Positions 5,543 through 13,395 of a stretch of 48,794 nt of DNA are shown piece after piece. Source of the DNA: Eubacteriales bacterium (lineage in GTDB: Bacteria > Bacillota > Clostridia > Lachnospirales > Lachnospiraceae); the NCBI GenBank assembly GCA_030524785.1, contig JAUNFZ010000015.1, positions 1-48,794 on the forward strand. Reading direction: 5' to 3'. Every line of letters starts with the position of its first letter. Within the stretch, counting starts at the first letter, position 1. The translations under genes and the position numbers were made by a program. The notes below the pieces were generated by a model that did no database searches, was not told the DNA's origin, and saw nothing but the letters and a program-made list of their open reading frames with translations.

Positions 5543-7039
5543 ATGAAATATTCCATTAAGACGCAGCTGGCGCTGAGCTTTGCCAGTCTGATCGCTGTGA
5601 TTCTGGGCCTGAATCTTCTGATGAATAATCTGCTGCTTGAAAAATTTTATATTTTGCAGAAGCAGACGGATATGATTGAAATTTACAATGAAATCAATCA
5701 GATTGAGGACTGGGCGGATTATCAGAGCGATGAATTTGAGGAGAACTTTCGGTCGGTCAGCGACGCTAATAATGTAGAATTGAATATCCTGTGGGTGGAC
5801 AGGGAAGGAAACGGGCTGATTATTTATCAGAGCCGGGATAACGTTGTCATGAGAGGACGTATTGAAGGATATTTCCGGGGATTCCAGGGCTTTGGAGAGG
5901 ACAGCCAGGATGTGCTGACAAAGACAGACAACTATATTATCCGCAAATTCAGGGATTCTGCCGATGCCACGGATTATCTTGAGGCCTGGGGAAAACTGCA
6001 GTCCGGATGCTATTTTCTGATGCGTATTCCGATTCAGTCTATTCGGGAAAATGTAAAAATATCGAATCAGTTCACGCAGTATATTATTCTGGCCGGAATA
6101 CTTTTGAGTACATTCTTTGTGTGGTGGATTTCCAAGAAGATTACCGCACCTATTCAGGAGCTGACGGCGCTGTCCCGGCGTATGGCGAATCTGGAGTTTG
6201 ACGCAAAATATACCAGCGGCGGCAAAAATGAGATCGGCGAGCTGGGGAGAAATTTCAATCAGATGTCGGAAACGCTGGAGCGCACAATCGCCGAATTGAA
6301 GACTGCGAATAATGAACTCAAGAGGGATATTGAGCAAAAGACGCAGATTGATGAAATGCGCAAGGAATTTCTCTCCAATGTGTCCCATGAGCTGAAGACG
6401 CCCATCGCGCTGATTCAGGGGTATGCTGAGGGGCTGAAAGAGTGCATCAATGATGATGCGCAGAGCCGTGATTTTTACTGTGATGTAATTATGGACGAGT
6501 CCGCCAAGATGAATACGATGGTGAAAAAGCTTCTGACGCTGAATCAACTGGAATTTGGCAATGATGTTGTGGATATGAAGCGCTTCAATCTGACAGAGCT
6601 GCTCTGCGGAACAGTCCAGTCGGCAGGAATCCTGGCAGCGCAGAAAAATGTGACGATTCACTTTGAAGAAACAGAACCTCTCTACGTCTGGGGGGATGAA
6701 TTTAAGATTGAAGAAGTTGTCATGAACTATGTCAGCAATGCACTGAATCATGTGTATGAGAACGGGCATATAGACGTGACAGTAGAAAGAACAGGGGATA
6801 AGGTAAGGGTCAGCGTGTTTAACACAGGCGCGCCCATCCCTGAAAATGATCTTGATAAGGTTTGGATTAAATTTTATAAGGTAGATAAAGCCAGAACCAG
6901 GGAATATGGCGGAAGCGGCATCGGTCTTTCTATCGTTAAGGCGATCATGGAATCCATGCATCAGGAGTGCGGCGTTTATAACTGCAAAGACGGCGTTTGC
7001 TTCTGGTTTGAACTGGATGGCAGCAGCAAAGGAGAATAG
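5543..7039 (+). CDS. Sensor histidine kinase
   Basis: Membrane kinase partner of the preceding regulator, 498 residues. TM1 is about 9-31; an extracytoplasmic sensor segment spans about 32-175; TM2 is about 176-196 (YIILAGILLSTFFVWWIS). A HAMP domain follows (about 197-250), then HisKA with the phosphorylated His282 in NVSHELKTP, then HATPase_c with N-box NYVSNALNHV and G-box YGGSGIGLSIVK. The first ATG (5537) overlaps the regulator stop but sits 1 base from the ribosome-binding site GAGGTGG; the ATG at 5543 has 7-base spacing and is preferred. The sensor part is not a recognisable PAS or Cache domain. The ligand is unknown. Confidence 0.92.
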   Translation: MKYSIKTQLALSFASLIAVILGLNLLMNNLLLEKFYILQKQTDMIEIYNEINQIEDWADYQSDEFEENFRSVSDANNVELNILWVDREGNGLIIYQSRDNVVMRGRIEGYFRGFQGFGEDSQDVLTKTDNYIIRKFRDSADATDYLEAWGKLQSGCYFLMRIPIQSIRENVKISNQFTQYIILAGILLSTFFVWWISKKITAPIQELTALSRRMANLEFDAKYTSGGKNEIGELGRNFNQMSETLERTIAELKTANNELKRDIEQKTQIDEMRKEFLSNVSHELKTPIALIQGYAEGLKECINDDAQSRDFYCDVIMDESAKMNTMVKKLLTLNQLEFGNDVVDMKRFNLTELLCGTVQSAGILAAQKNVTIHFEETEPLYVWGDEFKIEEVVMNYVSNALNHVYENGHIDVTVERTGDKVRVSVFNTGAPIPENDLDKVWIKFYKVDKARTREYGGSGIGLSIVKAIMESMHQECGVYNCKDGVCFWFELDGSSKGE

Positions 7040-7642
7040 ATGGAGAAGGCAGAGCAGAAGATACAGGAGACAGTGCAGAAAATGCAAGGGACGGTGCAGA
7101 AAATGCAGGACATGGCGCAGAAAATTGAGGAGGCCGATGCAGTGCTGCTCGGTATCGGAGCGGAGTTTACGGAAAAAAAGGCAGAGCGGGCAGAGATTCT
7201 CAATGCGTATAACCATCTGGCAAACCTTGTGCAGGGAAAACCCTGGTTTGCCGTCACGGTCAATACGGACGACCTGATCTATCAGTCTAAGCTGAATGAC
7301 TTTTTTATTGTAGCTCCCTGCGGAAGCGAGTCAGCCGGAAATGTCATTACTATGGACACGTATGACGAGTCATCCTATCTTCCCCAGTGGCAGTTTTATA
7401 CAAATTGGCTGGCGTCCACCCTGGGAAAGAAACTCTGTATGCTGGAACTGGGGGTAGGTTTTGAGTATCCGACCGTGATTCGGTTCCCCTTTGAAAAAAC
7501 GGCTCTGTATCATCAGAAGTCTGTGCTGATACGGGTGCACAGCAGCCTGGCCATGGTGCCGGAGGAAGTGGCTGAGAGAAGTATCTGTATCCGCCAAAAC
7601 CCGGTAGAGTTTGTAAATGAGATGAATATTTACACAAAATGA
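7040..7642 (+). CDS. Sir2-like protein, degenerate, with N-terminal heptad repeats
   Basis: 200 residues. The N-terminus (about 8-28) is three near-identical heptads encoded by a 21-bp tandem repeat (7061-7123), likely a short coiled coil. The rest resembles the Rossmann part of Sir2-family NAD-dependent deacylases: ADAVLLGIGAEF, WFAVTVNTDDLI, and LGKKLCMLELGVGFEYPTVI. The family's catalytic histidine motif and GAGxS glycine signature are not intact (GIGAEF; TDD without a following His), and the protein is shorter than active sirtuins (about 230-290). An active deacylase is therefore doubtful; NAD or ADP-ribose binding is possible. Its ATG directly follows the kinase stop codon, so it is the third gene of the two-component operon. 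Confidence 0.65.
   Translation: MEKAEQKIQETVQKMQGTVQKMQDMAQKIEEADAVLLGIGAEFTEKKAERAEILNAYNHLANLVQGKPWFAVTVNTDDLIYQSKLNDFFIVAPCGSESAGNVITMDTYDESSYLPQWQFYTNWLASTLGKKLCMLELGVGFEYPTVIRFPFEKTALYHQKSVLIRVHSSLAMVPEEVAERSICIRQNPVEFVNEMNIYTK
7061..7123 (+). repeat. Three 21-bp in-frame tandem repeats
   Basis: Units 7061-7081, 7082-7102 and 7103-7123, each coding (I/M)Q-x-x-(V/A)QK, a heptad. They lie at the 5' end of the Sir2-like gene. Change in copy number would keep the frame and lengthen the helix by two turns. Confidence 0.8.
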
Positions 7643-7652
7643 CGAAAAACAA

Positions 7653-7680
7653 TTGAAAAACTGCTGAAGTATGGTATAAT
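7653..7680 (+). promoter_or_regulatory. Promoter of the phosphoribosyltransferase-like gene
   Basis: -35 TTGAAA (7653-7658), 16-base spacer, -10 TATAAT (7675-7680), 61 bases before the ATG. Confidence 0.65.
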
Positions 7681-7741
7681 ATCCACAAAAGAAGCAGTGC
7701 GCGGGTTGTGCCGTGCGCAGTAAAAAGCAGGAGGAAATCAT

Positions 7742-8383
7742 ATGGAAACCAGAGTAGTAAGAATTCCGTCCAATGTGGACCCCAATGTAGTGCTCCGCGT
7801 TATTCCGGGTCATTTTGCAACTACCCATTCTCACATCAATTATTATGTGGATATGACGTTTTTAAAGGCCCGCAAGAGCGAGGCTGAGGGTGCGGCAAAA
7901 ATTTTGGCGCGCAATTACGAAATGACAACGTATATCGATACGATTGTCTGCATGGATGGATGTGAGATTATCGGAGCATATCTGGCAGAGCAGCTGACGA
8001 GAAATGGTATCATGTCCATCAACGCCCATCAGACGATGTATGTGGTTTCTCCCGAGATACACACCGGCGGACAATTGATCTTCCGCGACAATATGCAGAG
8101 TATGATTCAGGATAAGCATGTACTTCTGGTTTTAGCTACAGCGACTACCGGTATCACGGTAAAACGTGCTGTGGAGTGCATCCGTTATTACGGCGGTATC
8201 GTGGAAGGGGCGGCAGCGCTGTTCAGTGCCACAGAGGAGATTGACGGTGTAAAAATCAAATCGCTGTTTACACCCGACGATATTCCCGATTATAAAACGT
8301 ACCATGCGACAGAGTGTCCGCTCTGCAAAGAGAAGAAAAAGCTTGACGCTATTGTAAACAGCTACGGATATTCCCGCATGTGA
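7742..8383 (+). CDS. Orotate phosphoribosyltransferase-like protein
   Basis: 213 residues, of a Clostridial family annotated as orotate phosphoribosyltransferase or phosphoribosyltransferase. The PRPP-loop region is recognisable but altered: canonical LLVDD-xx-TTG is here VLLVLATATTGITVKRAVE, with the acidic pair replaced. A hydrophobic strand pattern and IIGAYLAEQL fit the type I PRTase fold. The C-terminus carries a CPLCKEKKK motif that could bind metal. It is not next to other pyrimidine genes (no pyrF or pyrD), so true OPRTase activity is uncertain. It has its own promoter, a strong AGGAGG ribosome-binding site and a terminator, so it is monocistronic. Confidence 0.7.
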   Translation: METRVVRIPSNVDPNVVLRVIPGHFATTHSHINYYVDMTFLKARKSEAEGAAKILARNYEMTTYIDTIVCMDGCEIIGAYLAEQLTRNGIMSINAHQTMYVVSPEIHTGGQLIFRDNMQSMIQDKHVLLVLATATTGITVKRAVECIRYYGGIVEGAAALFSATEEIDGVKIKSLFTPDDIPDYKTYHATECPLCKEKKKLDAIVNSYGYSRM

Positions 8384-8412
8384 TGACACTGTCAAAGATA
8401 AGTAGTATTTCA

Positions 8413-8446
8413 CCGCCGCAGAAGAAAAACTGCGGCGGATTTCTTT
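8413..8446 (+). terminator. Intrinsic terminator after the PRTase-like gene
   Basis: Perfect 9-bp GC stem ccgccgcag / ctgcggcgg (8413-8421 with 8430-8438), 8-base loop, then atttcttta. Confidence 0.85.
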
Positions 8447-8482
8447 ATAACAAAAAGCCTCCGGGCAGGATTCTTTTTTCTC

Positions 8483-8511
8483 TGGAAAATAAGCGCTGTC
8501 TATGGTATGAT
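8483..8511 (+). promoter_or_regulatory. Promoter of the hisH operon
   Basis: -35 TGGAAA (8483-8488), 17-base spacer, -10 TATGAT (8506-8511), 30 bases before the hisH ATG. It is the only clear promoter before the five co-directional genes that follow. Confidence 0.5.
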
Positions 8512-8540
8512 ATTGATACATGCAGGAAAGGGCTGAAATT

Positions 8541-9170
8541 ATGATCGCAATTATAGACTATGATGCAGGAAATTTGAAAAGCGTATACAAGGCGCTTAAG
8601 TACCTGGGGGAGGACGCCTGCGTTACCCGGGATGTGAATCAGATACGCAGCGCGGATAAAGTGATACTGCCCGGTGTGGGAGCCTTTGGCGACGCGATGG
8701 AAAGGCTTTCTCAGTACGGGCTGATTCCGGCGATACAGGAGGCAGCAAAGGAAGGCAAGCCTCTGCTTGGTATCTGTCTGGGCCTGCAGTTGTTGTTTGA
8801 GCGAAGCGAGGAAAGCCCGGGGGTGGAAGGACTTGGCATCCTTGAGGGTGAAATACTGCGGATTCCGGATACAGCCGGGCTTAAGGTTCCGCATATCGGA
8901 TGGAATTCACTGCAGTTTCAGGAAATGCCGTCAGGCGGCTATGGACGGCTGTTTGAGGGAATCCCCCAGGAAACCTTTGTGTATTTTGTTCATTCATACT
9001 ATTTAAAAGCTGCCCGGGAGGCGATTGTTTCAGCTACCACAGAATATGGCGTACATATCCATGCCTCCGTGGAGCAGGACAATGTATTTGCCTGTCAGTT
9101 CCATCCGGAAAAGAGCAGTTCTGCCGGGCTTAGGATGTTAAAAAATTTTGCCGGACTTGGGAGGAAATGA
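8541..9170 (+). CDS. hisH: Imidazole glycerol phosphate synthase glutaminase subunit HisH
   Basis: Glutaminase half of the HisHF enzyme, delivering ammonia for imidazole-ring formation in histidine synthesis. 209 residues. The class I amidotransferase triad is visible: Cys in LLGICLGLQ, and His/Glu in CQFHPEKSS. The N-terminus MIAIIDYDAGNLKSV is typical and sets the start; the in-frame ATG at 8520 adds 7 residues and lacks a good ribosome-binding site. The stop lies 3 bases before hisF, the usual partner. The rest of the histidine operon is not in this window. Confidence 0.96.
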   Translation: MIAIIDYDAGNLKSVYKALKYLGEDACVTRDVNQIRSADKVILPGVGAFGDAMERLSQYGLIPAIQEAAKEGKPLLGICLGLQLLFERSEESPGVEGLGILEGEILRIPDTAGLKVPHIGWNSLQFQEMPSGGYGRLFEGIPQETFVYFVHSYYLKAAREAIVSATTEYGVHIHASVEQDNVFACQFHPEKSSSAGLRMLKNFAGLGRK

Positions 9171-9173
9171 TAT

Positions 9174-9935
9174 ATGTTTACAAAAAGAATTATTCCCTGT
9201 CTGGATGTGCACGGCGGCAGGGTGGTAAAGGGCGTCAATTTTGTGAATCTGCGGGACGCGGGGGACCCGGTGGAAATTGCGGCAGCTTATGACCGGGCCG
9301 GAGCCGATGAAATTGTTTTTCTTGATATAACAGCATCCTCCGATGCAAGAAATACAGTAACAGATATGGTTCGCAAGGTGGCGGAAAAGGTTTTTATTCC
9401 TTTTACGGTAGGCGGCGGTATTCGTACGGTAGAGGATTTCCGGGCGCTGCTGCGGGAAGGTGCGGATAAGATATCTGTCAACTCCGCGGCCATCAACCGC
9501 CCTGAACTGATTAGTGAGGCGGCAGACAAATTCGGCAGTCAGTGCGTCGTGGTTGCGATTGACGCCAGACGCAGAGAGGATGGAAGCGGCTGGAATATTT
9601 TTAAGAACGGTGGGCGCATTGATACGGGAATCGACGCTGTGGAATGGGCGGACAGAGTCTGCCGTCTGGGAGCCGGGGAAATCCTTTTGACAAGTATGGA
9701 TTGTGACGGAACAAAAGCCGGTTATGATATTGCACTGACAAAAGCGATTGCAGAGACCGTGCCTGTACCTGTGATTGCTTCCGGCGGTGCGGGTACCCCG
9801 GAACATTTTTATGAAGCGCTGACAGAAGGCGGGGCCGACGCGGCGCTGGCGGCGTCCCTGTTTCACTATAAAGAACTGGAAATCTGCGAAGTAAAAGAAT
9901 ATCTGAGAGAAAGAGGCGTCTCGGTGAGACGGTAA
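9174..9935 (+). CDS. hisF: Imidazole glycerol phosphate synthase cyclase subunit HisF
   Basis: (beta/alpha)8 barrel cyclase that joins PRFAR with ammonia from HisH to give imidazole glycerol phosphate and AICAR. 253 residues, the normal length. Landmarks: [17 protein letters not shown], with the catalytic aspartate of the first strand; the phosphate sites [10 protein letters not shown] and [11 protein letters not shown]; and DGTKAGYD with the second catalytic aspartate. Ribosome-binding site gggagg precedes the ATG. It is tightly coupled to hisH; ung follows 9 bases after the stop, so all three are probably one message. Confidence 0.97.
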   Translation: MFTKRIIPCLDVHGGRVVKGVNFVNLRDAGDPVEIAAAYDRAGADEIVFLDITASSDARNTVTDMVRKVAEKVFIPFTVGGGIRTVEDFRALLREGADKISVNSAAINRPELISEAADKFGSQCVVVAIDARRREDGSGWNIFKNGGRIDTGIDAVEWADRVCRLGAGEILLTSMDCDGTKAGYDIALTKAIAETVPVPVIASGGAGTPEHFYEALTEGGADAALAASLFHYKELEICEVKEYLRERGVSVRR

Positions 9936-9944
9936 GGTGATGAT

Positions 9945-10619
9945 ATGCCTCCGATTACAAATGATTGGCTGGTTCCCTTAAAACAGGAATTTTCCAAGCC
10001 GTACTATAAGAAATTATATACTACAGTGAATGAGGAATACAGGACGCGGAAGATTTTTCCTCCGGCAGACGATATTTTTAACGCCTTTGCCCTTACGCCT
10101 CTGAGCGAAGTGAAAGTGGTAATTCTTGGACAGGATCCGTATCATGGGGACGGACAGGCCCATGGCCTTTGCTTTTCTGTAAAGCCAGATGTGGAAATAC
10201 CGCCGTCCCTTGTAAATATTTATAAGGAGCTGCAGGACGACTGCGGCTGTTATATCCCAAACAATGGCTACCTGACGAAGTGGGCAAAACAGGGAGTGCT
10301 GCTCTTAAATACAGTGCTGACCGTGCGGGCCCATCAGGCAAATTCGCACCGCGGGATTGGCTGGGAAGAATTTACAGACGCGGCGATTCGCGCCTTGAAT
10401 GAGCAGGACCGTCCAATGGTATTCATCCTGTGGGGCAGACCGGCGCAGATGAAGCGCTCCATGCTTACCAATCCAAAGCATCTGATACTGGAAGCACCCC
10501 ATCCAAGTCCATTGTCCGCATACCGGGGATTCTTTGGAAGCCGGCCTTTCAGTAAGACAAACAAATATCTGCAGCAAAATGGACTGACGCCTATCGACTG
10601 GCAAATTGAAAATATTTAA
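9945..10619 (+). CDS. ung: Uracil-DNA glycosylase, family 1
   Basis: Removes uracil from DNA, starting base-excision repair. 224 residues, as usual. The catalytic water-activating motif GQDPYHGD contains Asp64; the active-site HPSPLSAYRGFFG loop with its His is intact; LLLNTVLTVRAHQANSHRG is also family-typical. It starts 9 bases after hisF with ribosome-binding site aaggtgat and no promoter between them, so it is read with hisHF. The zorA-like gene follows 33 bases downstream. Confidence 0.96.
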   Translation: MPPITNDWLVPLKQEFSKPYYKKLYTTVNEEYRTRKIFPPADDIFNAFALTPLSEVKVVILGQDPYHGDGQAHGLCFSVKPDVEIPPSLVNIYKELQDDCGCYIPNNGYLTKWAKQGVLLLNTVLTVRAHQANSHRGIGWEEFTDAAIRALNEQDRPMVFILWGRPAQMKRSMLTNPKHLILEAPHPSPLSAYRGFFGSRPFSKTNKYLQQNGLTPIDWQIENI

Positions 10620-10652
10620 TTACAGAATAACATACAAAGGAGGCAGCAAACA

Positions 10653-12296
10653 ATGGGAAGAAGGGCATTTGATAAAATACTGTTCGTGCTGGTGATCGCG
10701 GCATGTATTCTATTTACCTGGTTTGTGGGAAGAAGTTCAGTAGATATGATGATTTATAATTTCGCGTTTCTGGCGCTGATGATCATCCTCTGCATTGTTG
10801 GAATGGCGGTGGGATTCGGCAAAATGACGCGGCTTCAGCGCTCCTTTGATGATGCGTCGGAGGAGATAGAACGCACATACAACGGGATTGATGCTATGAA
10901 CGGCGATGTGCCCGCCCTGCCGGAGGAGCTTTTTAACGAGGAGCCGCTTCGCACCCGATATGAAGAATTTACCGGGTTTCTGAAAAAGAGCCAGAGCGGG
11001 ATTGGAGATATTGAGGATTATATTAACGAGGAAGAAGTGGACGGCATCATTGGGAGACGCTTAATTGAACTGATCCCGGACATTTTGACAAGCCTTGGTA
11101 TTTTGGGAACTTTTATCGGCCTTGTGGTGGGCCTCAAGGACTTTGAGCCATCCAACTATGAAGCGATGACAGCGTCGGTGTCGTCTCTGGTAAACGGTAT
11201 CAAAGTGGCGTTCTTAACTTCTATTTACGGGCTTTCCCTCTCGTTGGTGTTTGGTTACGGAACGAAATCGGGCTACAGCGCCCTGATGGCCAGTCTGCAG
11301 CAGTTCCTCGATAAATTTCATCACTTTGCAGTTCCGTCTGCGGAGGCTGAGGCGAGGAATATCCTTGTAAATTATCAGGAGGAACAGACAGAGGCTATTG
11401 CGAAGATGACGGAGCAGTTTTCCGAGCATCTGGCAACCAGCTTTGAAAAAGTAATTACTCCTTCCTTTCGCAAGATGAATCAGTCCATGGATATCCTGAC
11501 GGAAACCATGGCTAAAGGTCAGGAAGAAATGATGAACGGCCTTTTGGATGATTTTCTCCAGAAAATGCGATCGTCCTTTCAGCTTCAGTTTGACAATTTT
11601 AATGAAGCGCTTGAAGAACTGACCAGGGCGCAGAAGACGTTGGCGGATAATACAAAAACCGTGTACCGGGATATGGCGCAGGACCTTCGCACAGCCTTCG
11701 ATGATGAGAATACGAATATGCAGGCACTGGTACGCGAGATGGGCGCAATGCAGAAAGAATATCTTACCAGCGCGCAGCAGACCATTGACAATAATCAGCA
11801 GTATGCGGAGACTTTGAACCAAAACTACCGCCAGGTGATGGAATATCTTCAGGATGCGGAGCAGAGTTCTGCAAAATTCTGGGTTGCCTGCAATCAGGCG
11901 ATGCAGAAGTATGTCAGCGCGGCAAGCGCCGGCGTGGAGGGCTTTGCGGCTGCAAGCCAGCACAACAGCAATCTTTATGCGGCCAATGAAAAAATTGTGG
12001 AGAGCTATAATGAGCGTATGCAAGAATTTGTGCAGTACCAGAAGCTGACGGCAAAGACGATGGAGCAGGTACAGAATCTGCTGTATAATATCGTGACCTC
12101 GCCGGATGAGACGCACCGGACGAATATACGGAATATGGCGGTGAACAACAGCAACAGGGATATGCTGCTGCAGATTCAGAAAACACTGGAGGAGCAGGGA
12201 GCGCGTCAGGAAGAACTGATGGAGACAATGGTTGCCTATCTGAAGGAAGGAACGCGAAACAAAAAGAACCGTGGATTTTTCCTGGGAAGCCGGTAA
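10653..12296 (+). CDS. MotA/TolQ/ExbB-type proton channel protein with long tail, ZorA-like
   Basis: 547 residues. The N-terminal membrane part has four hydrophobic segments (about 8-25, 31-54, 143-165, 185-207); the last two (ILTSLGILGTFIGLVVGL and IKVAFLTSIYGLSLSLVFGYG) carry the MotA/TolQ/ExbB channel signature. A cytoplasmic coiled-coil tail of more than 300 residues follows (about 220-540), rich in Gln, Glu and Met. This is the plan of ZorA, the stator of the Zorya anti-phage system, and of related 5:2 ion-driven motors. Ribosome-binding site aaaggagg. It pairs with the OmpA/MotB-type gene next to it. No ZorC, ZorD or ZorE effector is present, so a full Zorya system cannot be claimed. 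Confidence 0.8.
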   Translation: MGRRAFDKILFVLVIAACILFTWFVGRSSVDMMIYNFAFLALMIILCIVGMAVGFGKMTRLQRSFDDASEEIERTYNGIDAMNGDVPALPEELFNEEPLRTRYEEFTGFLKKSQSGIGDIEDYINEEEVDGIIGRRLIELIPDILTSLGILGTFIGLVVGLKDFEPSNYEAMTASVSSLVNGIKVAFLTSIYGLSLSLVFGYGTKSGYSALMASLQQFLDKFHHFAVPSAEAEARNILVNYQEEQTEAIAKMTEQFSEHLATSFEKVITPSFRKMNQSMDILTETMAKGQEEMMNGLLDDFLQKMRSSFQLQFDNFNEALEELTRAQKTLADNTKTVYRDMAQDLRTAFDDENTNMQALVREMGAMQKEYLTSAQQTIDNNQQYAETLNQNYRQVMEYLQDAEQSSAKFWVACNQAMQKYVSAASAGVEGFAAASQHNSNLYAANEKIVESYNERMQEFVQYQKLTAKTMEQVQNLLYNIVTSPDETHRTNIRNMAVNNSNRDMLLQIQKTLEEQGARQEELMETMVAYLKEGTRNKKNRGFFLGSR

Positions 12297-12325
12297 TTTG
12301 TACTGTCGGATAAAAAGGGGTTTTT

Positions 12326-13264
12326 ATGAGAAAACGCAGAGAAAAAGAAAACAGTGGTTTTAATGTATGGCGCTCTTACTCCGATATGATGGCCGGGGTA
12401 TTGCTGCTTTTTGTTCTGATTATGTGCGTGTCTCTGTTTCAGGCGCAGGTCAGCTACGAAAACAGTCTGAAAGAGCGCGATGAAAAATTATTTTTGCAGG
12501 AAGAATATACAAAAGAGATTATGAGCCAGCAGGACATCATGGAGAATCAGCAAAGCCAGCTATCCTCTCAGGACGAGCTTTTGGCGGCCCAGAAAAAGCA
12601 GCTTGATGAGCTGGCGGCAAAACTGGCGGCGCAGCAGGAAAAGCTGGATGCCCAGAGTGTTACGCTGGCGGATCAGCAAAGTGCTCTGGAGGAAAAGACA
12701 ACCCAGCTGGCGGACCAGCAGGCGCGCATCGATAAAATTATCGGGGTAAAGGCGGATGTGATTGAAGCTCTGAAACAGGAGTTTGCCGCCAACAATATTA
12801 ATGTGGTGATCGATGAGACGACAGGGTCTATGGTTATGGATTCAAGCGTTCTGTTTGATTATAATGAGACAGATCTTACGGGGGAGGGCCAGACGGTGCT
12901 GAGTTCTGTTCTGCCGATCTATTGCAGCGTTTTGATGCAGGAAGAATATTTCCCGTATCTGGCGGAGATCATTATCGATGGTTATACGGACAGCAGCGGA
13001 GGGTATGAGTACAATCTTGAACTCTCTCAGAGAAGGTCGCTGGCAGTGGCGGAATATCTTTTGAATCTGTCGCAGAATTTCCTGGATACGGAAAATCAGG
13101 AGAAATTAAAAGAGCGGCTTACGGTAAACGGCCATTCCAGCAGCAATCTGGTGTTGGATGAGAATGGAAACGAAAACGCCGAAGCGTCCCGCCGTGTGGA
13201 AGTAAAATTCCGCCTGAAGGATGAAGAAATGATTGAGGAACTGCGATCCATATTGGACACATAA
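12326..13264 (+). CDS. OmpA/MotB-type motor partner, ZorB-like
   Basis: 312 residues. A single N-terminal membrane helix (about 21-41) begins just after Asp20 in SYSDMMAGVLLLF, the position of the proton-carrying Asp of MotB/ZorB. A periplasm-side coiled coil follows (about 45-145, with repeats of xxLAAQQxx and LADQQ). An OmpA-like peptidoglycan-binding domain (about 155-300) has DGYTDSSGGYEYNLELSQRR. It lies 29 bases after the ZorA-like gene, with which it should form an ion-driven stator anchored to the wall. The coiled coil is longer than in classical MotB. A terminator follows, so the transcript ends here. Confidence 0.82.
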   Translation: MRKRREKENSGFNVWRSYSDMMAGVLLLFVLIMCVSLFQAQVSYENSLKERDEKLFLQEEYTKEIMSQQDIMENQQSQLSSQDELLAAQKKQLDELAAKLAAQQEKLDAQSVTLADQQSALEEKTTQLADQQARIDKIIGVKADVIEALKQEFAANNINVVIDETTGSMVMDSSVLFDYNETDLTGEGQTVLSSVLPIYCSVLMQEEYFPYLAEIIIDGYTDSSGGYEYNLELSQRRSLAVAEYLLNLSQNFLDTENQEKLKERLTVNGHSSSNLVLDENGNENAEASRRVEVKFRLKDEEMIEELRSILDT

Positions 13265-13295
13265 AACGTGAACTGGATACATAAAACGCAAAAGG

Positions 13296-13332
13296 AAAAG
13301 GACATGTCTTCTGAAACGTGACATGTCCTTTT
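13296..13332. terminator. Bidirectional terminator between zorB-like and the activase gene
   Basis: Perfect 13-bp stem aaaaggacatgtc / gacatgtcctttt with an 11-base loop. It ends convergent transcripts from both sides; U-rich sequence is best on the minus strand. Confidence 0.8.
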
Positions 13333-13395
13333 CGCTGTAAATGCGGATAAATTTTAAGTTTTAAGATCGTTTAAGTTTTAAGAACGCCGCAAACC

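Noticed and set aside
5492-7216. 574-codon minus-strand ORF
   Set aside because: Shadow of the histidine kinase and Sir2-like genes; no ribosome-binding site or family match, while the + strand has clear domains.
7040-7642. Sir2-type anti-phage effector (Thoeris or DSR kind)
   Set aside because: The protein is short, lacks the catalytic His and sits in a two-component operon without TIR, helicase or defence partners.
10653-13264. Complete Zorya defence system
   Set aside because: Only the ZorA-like and ZorB-like motor subunits are present; the next gene is a convergent activase, and no helicase-nuclease, HNH or ZorC-like gene adjoins.
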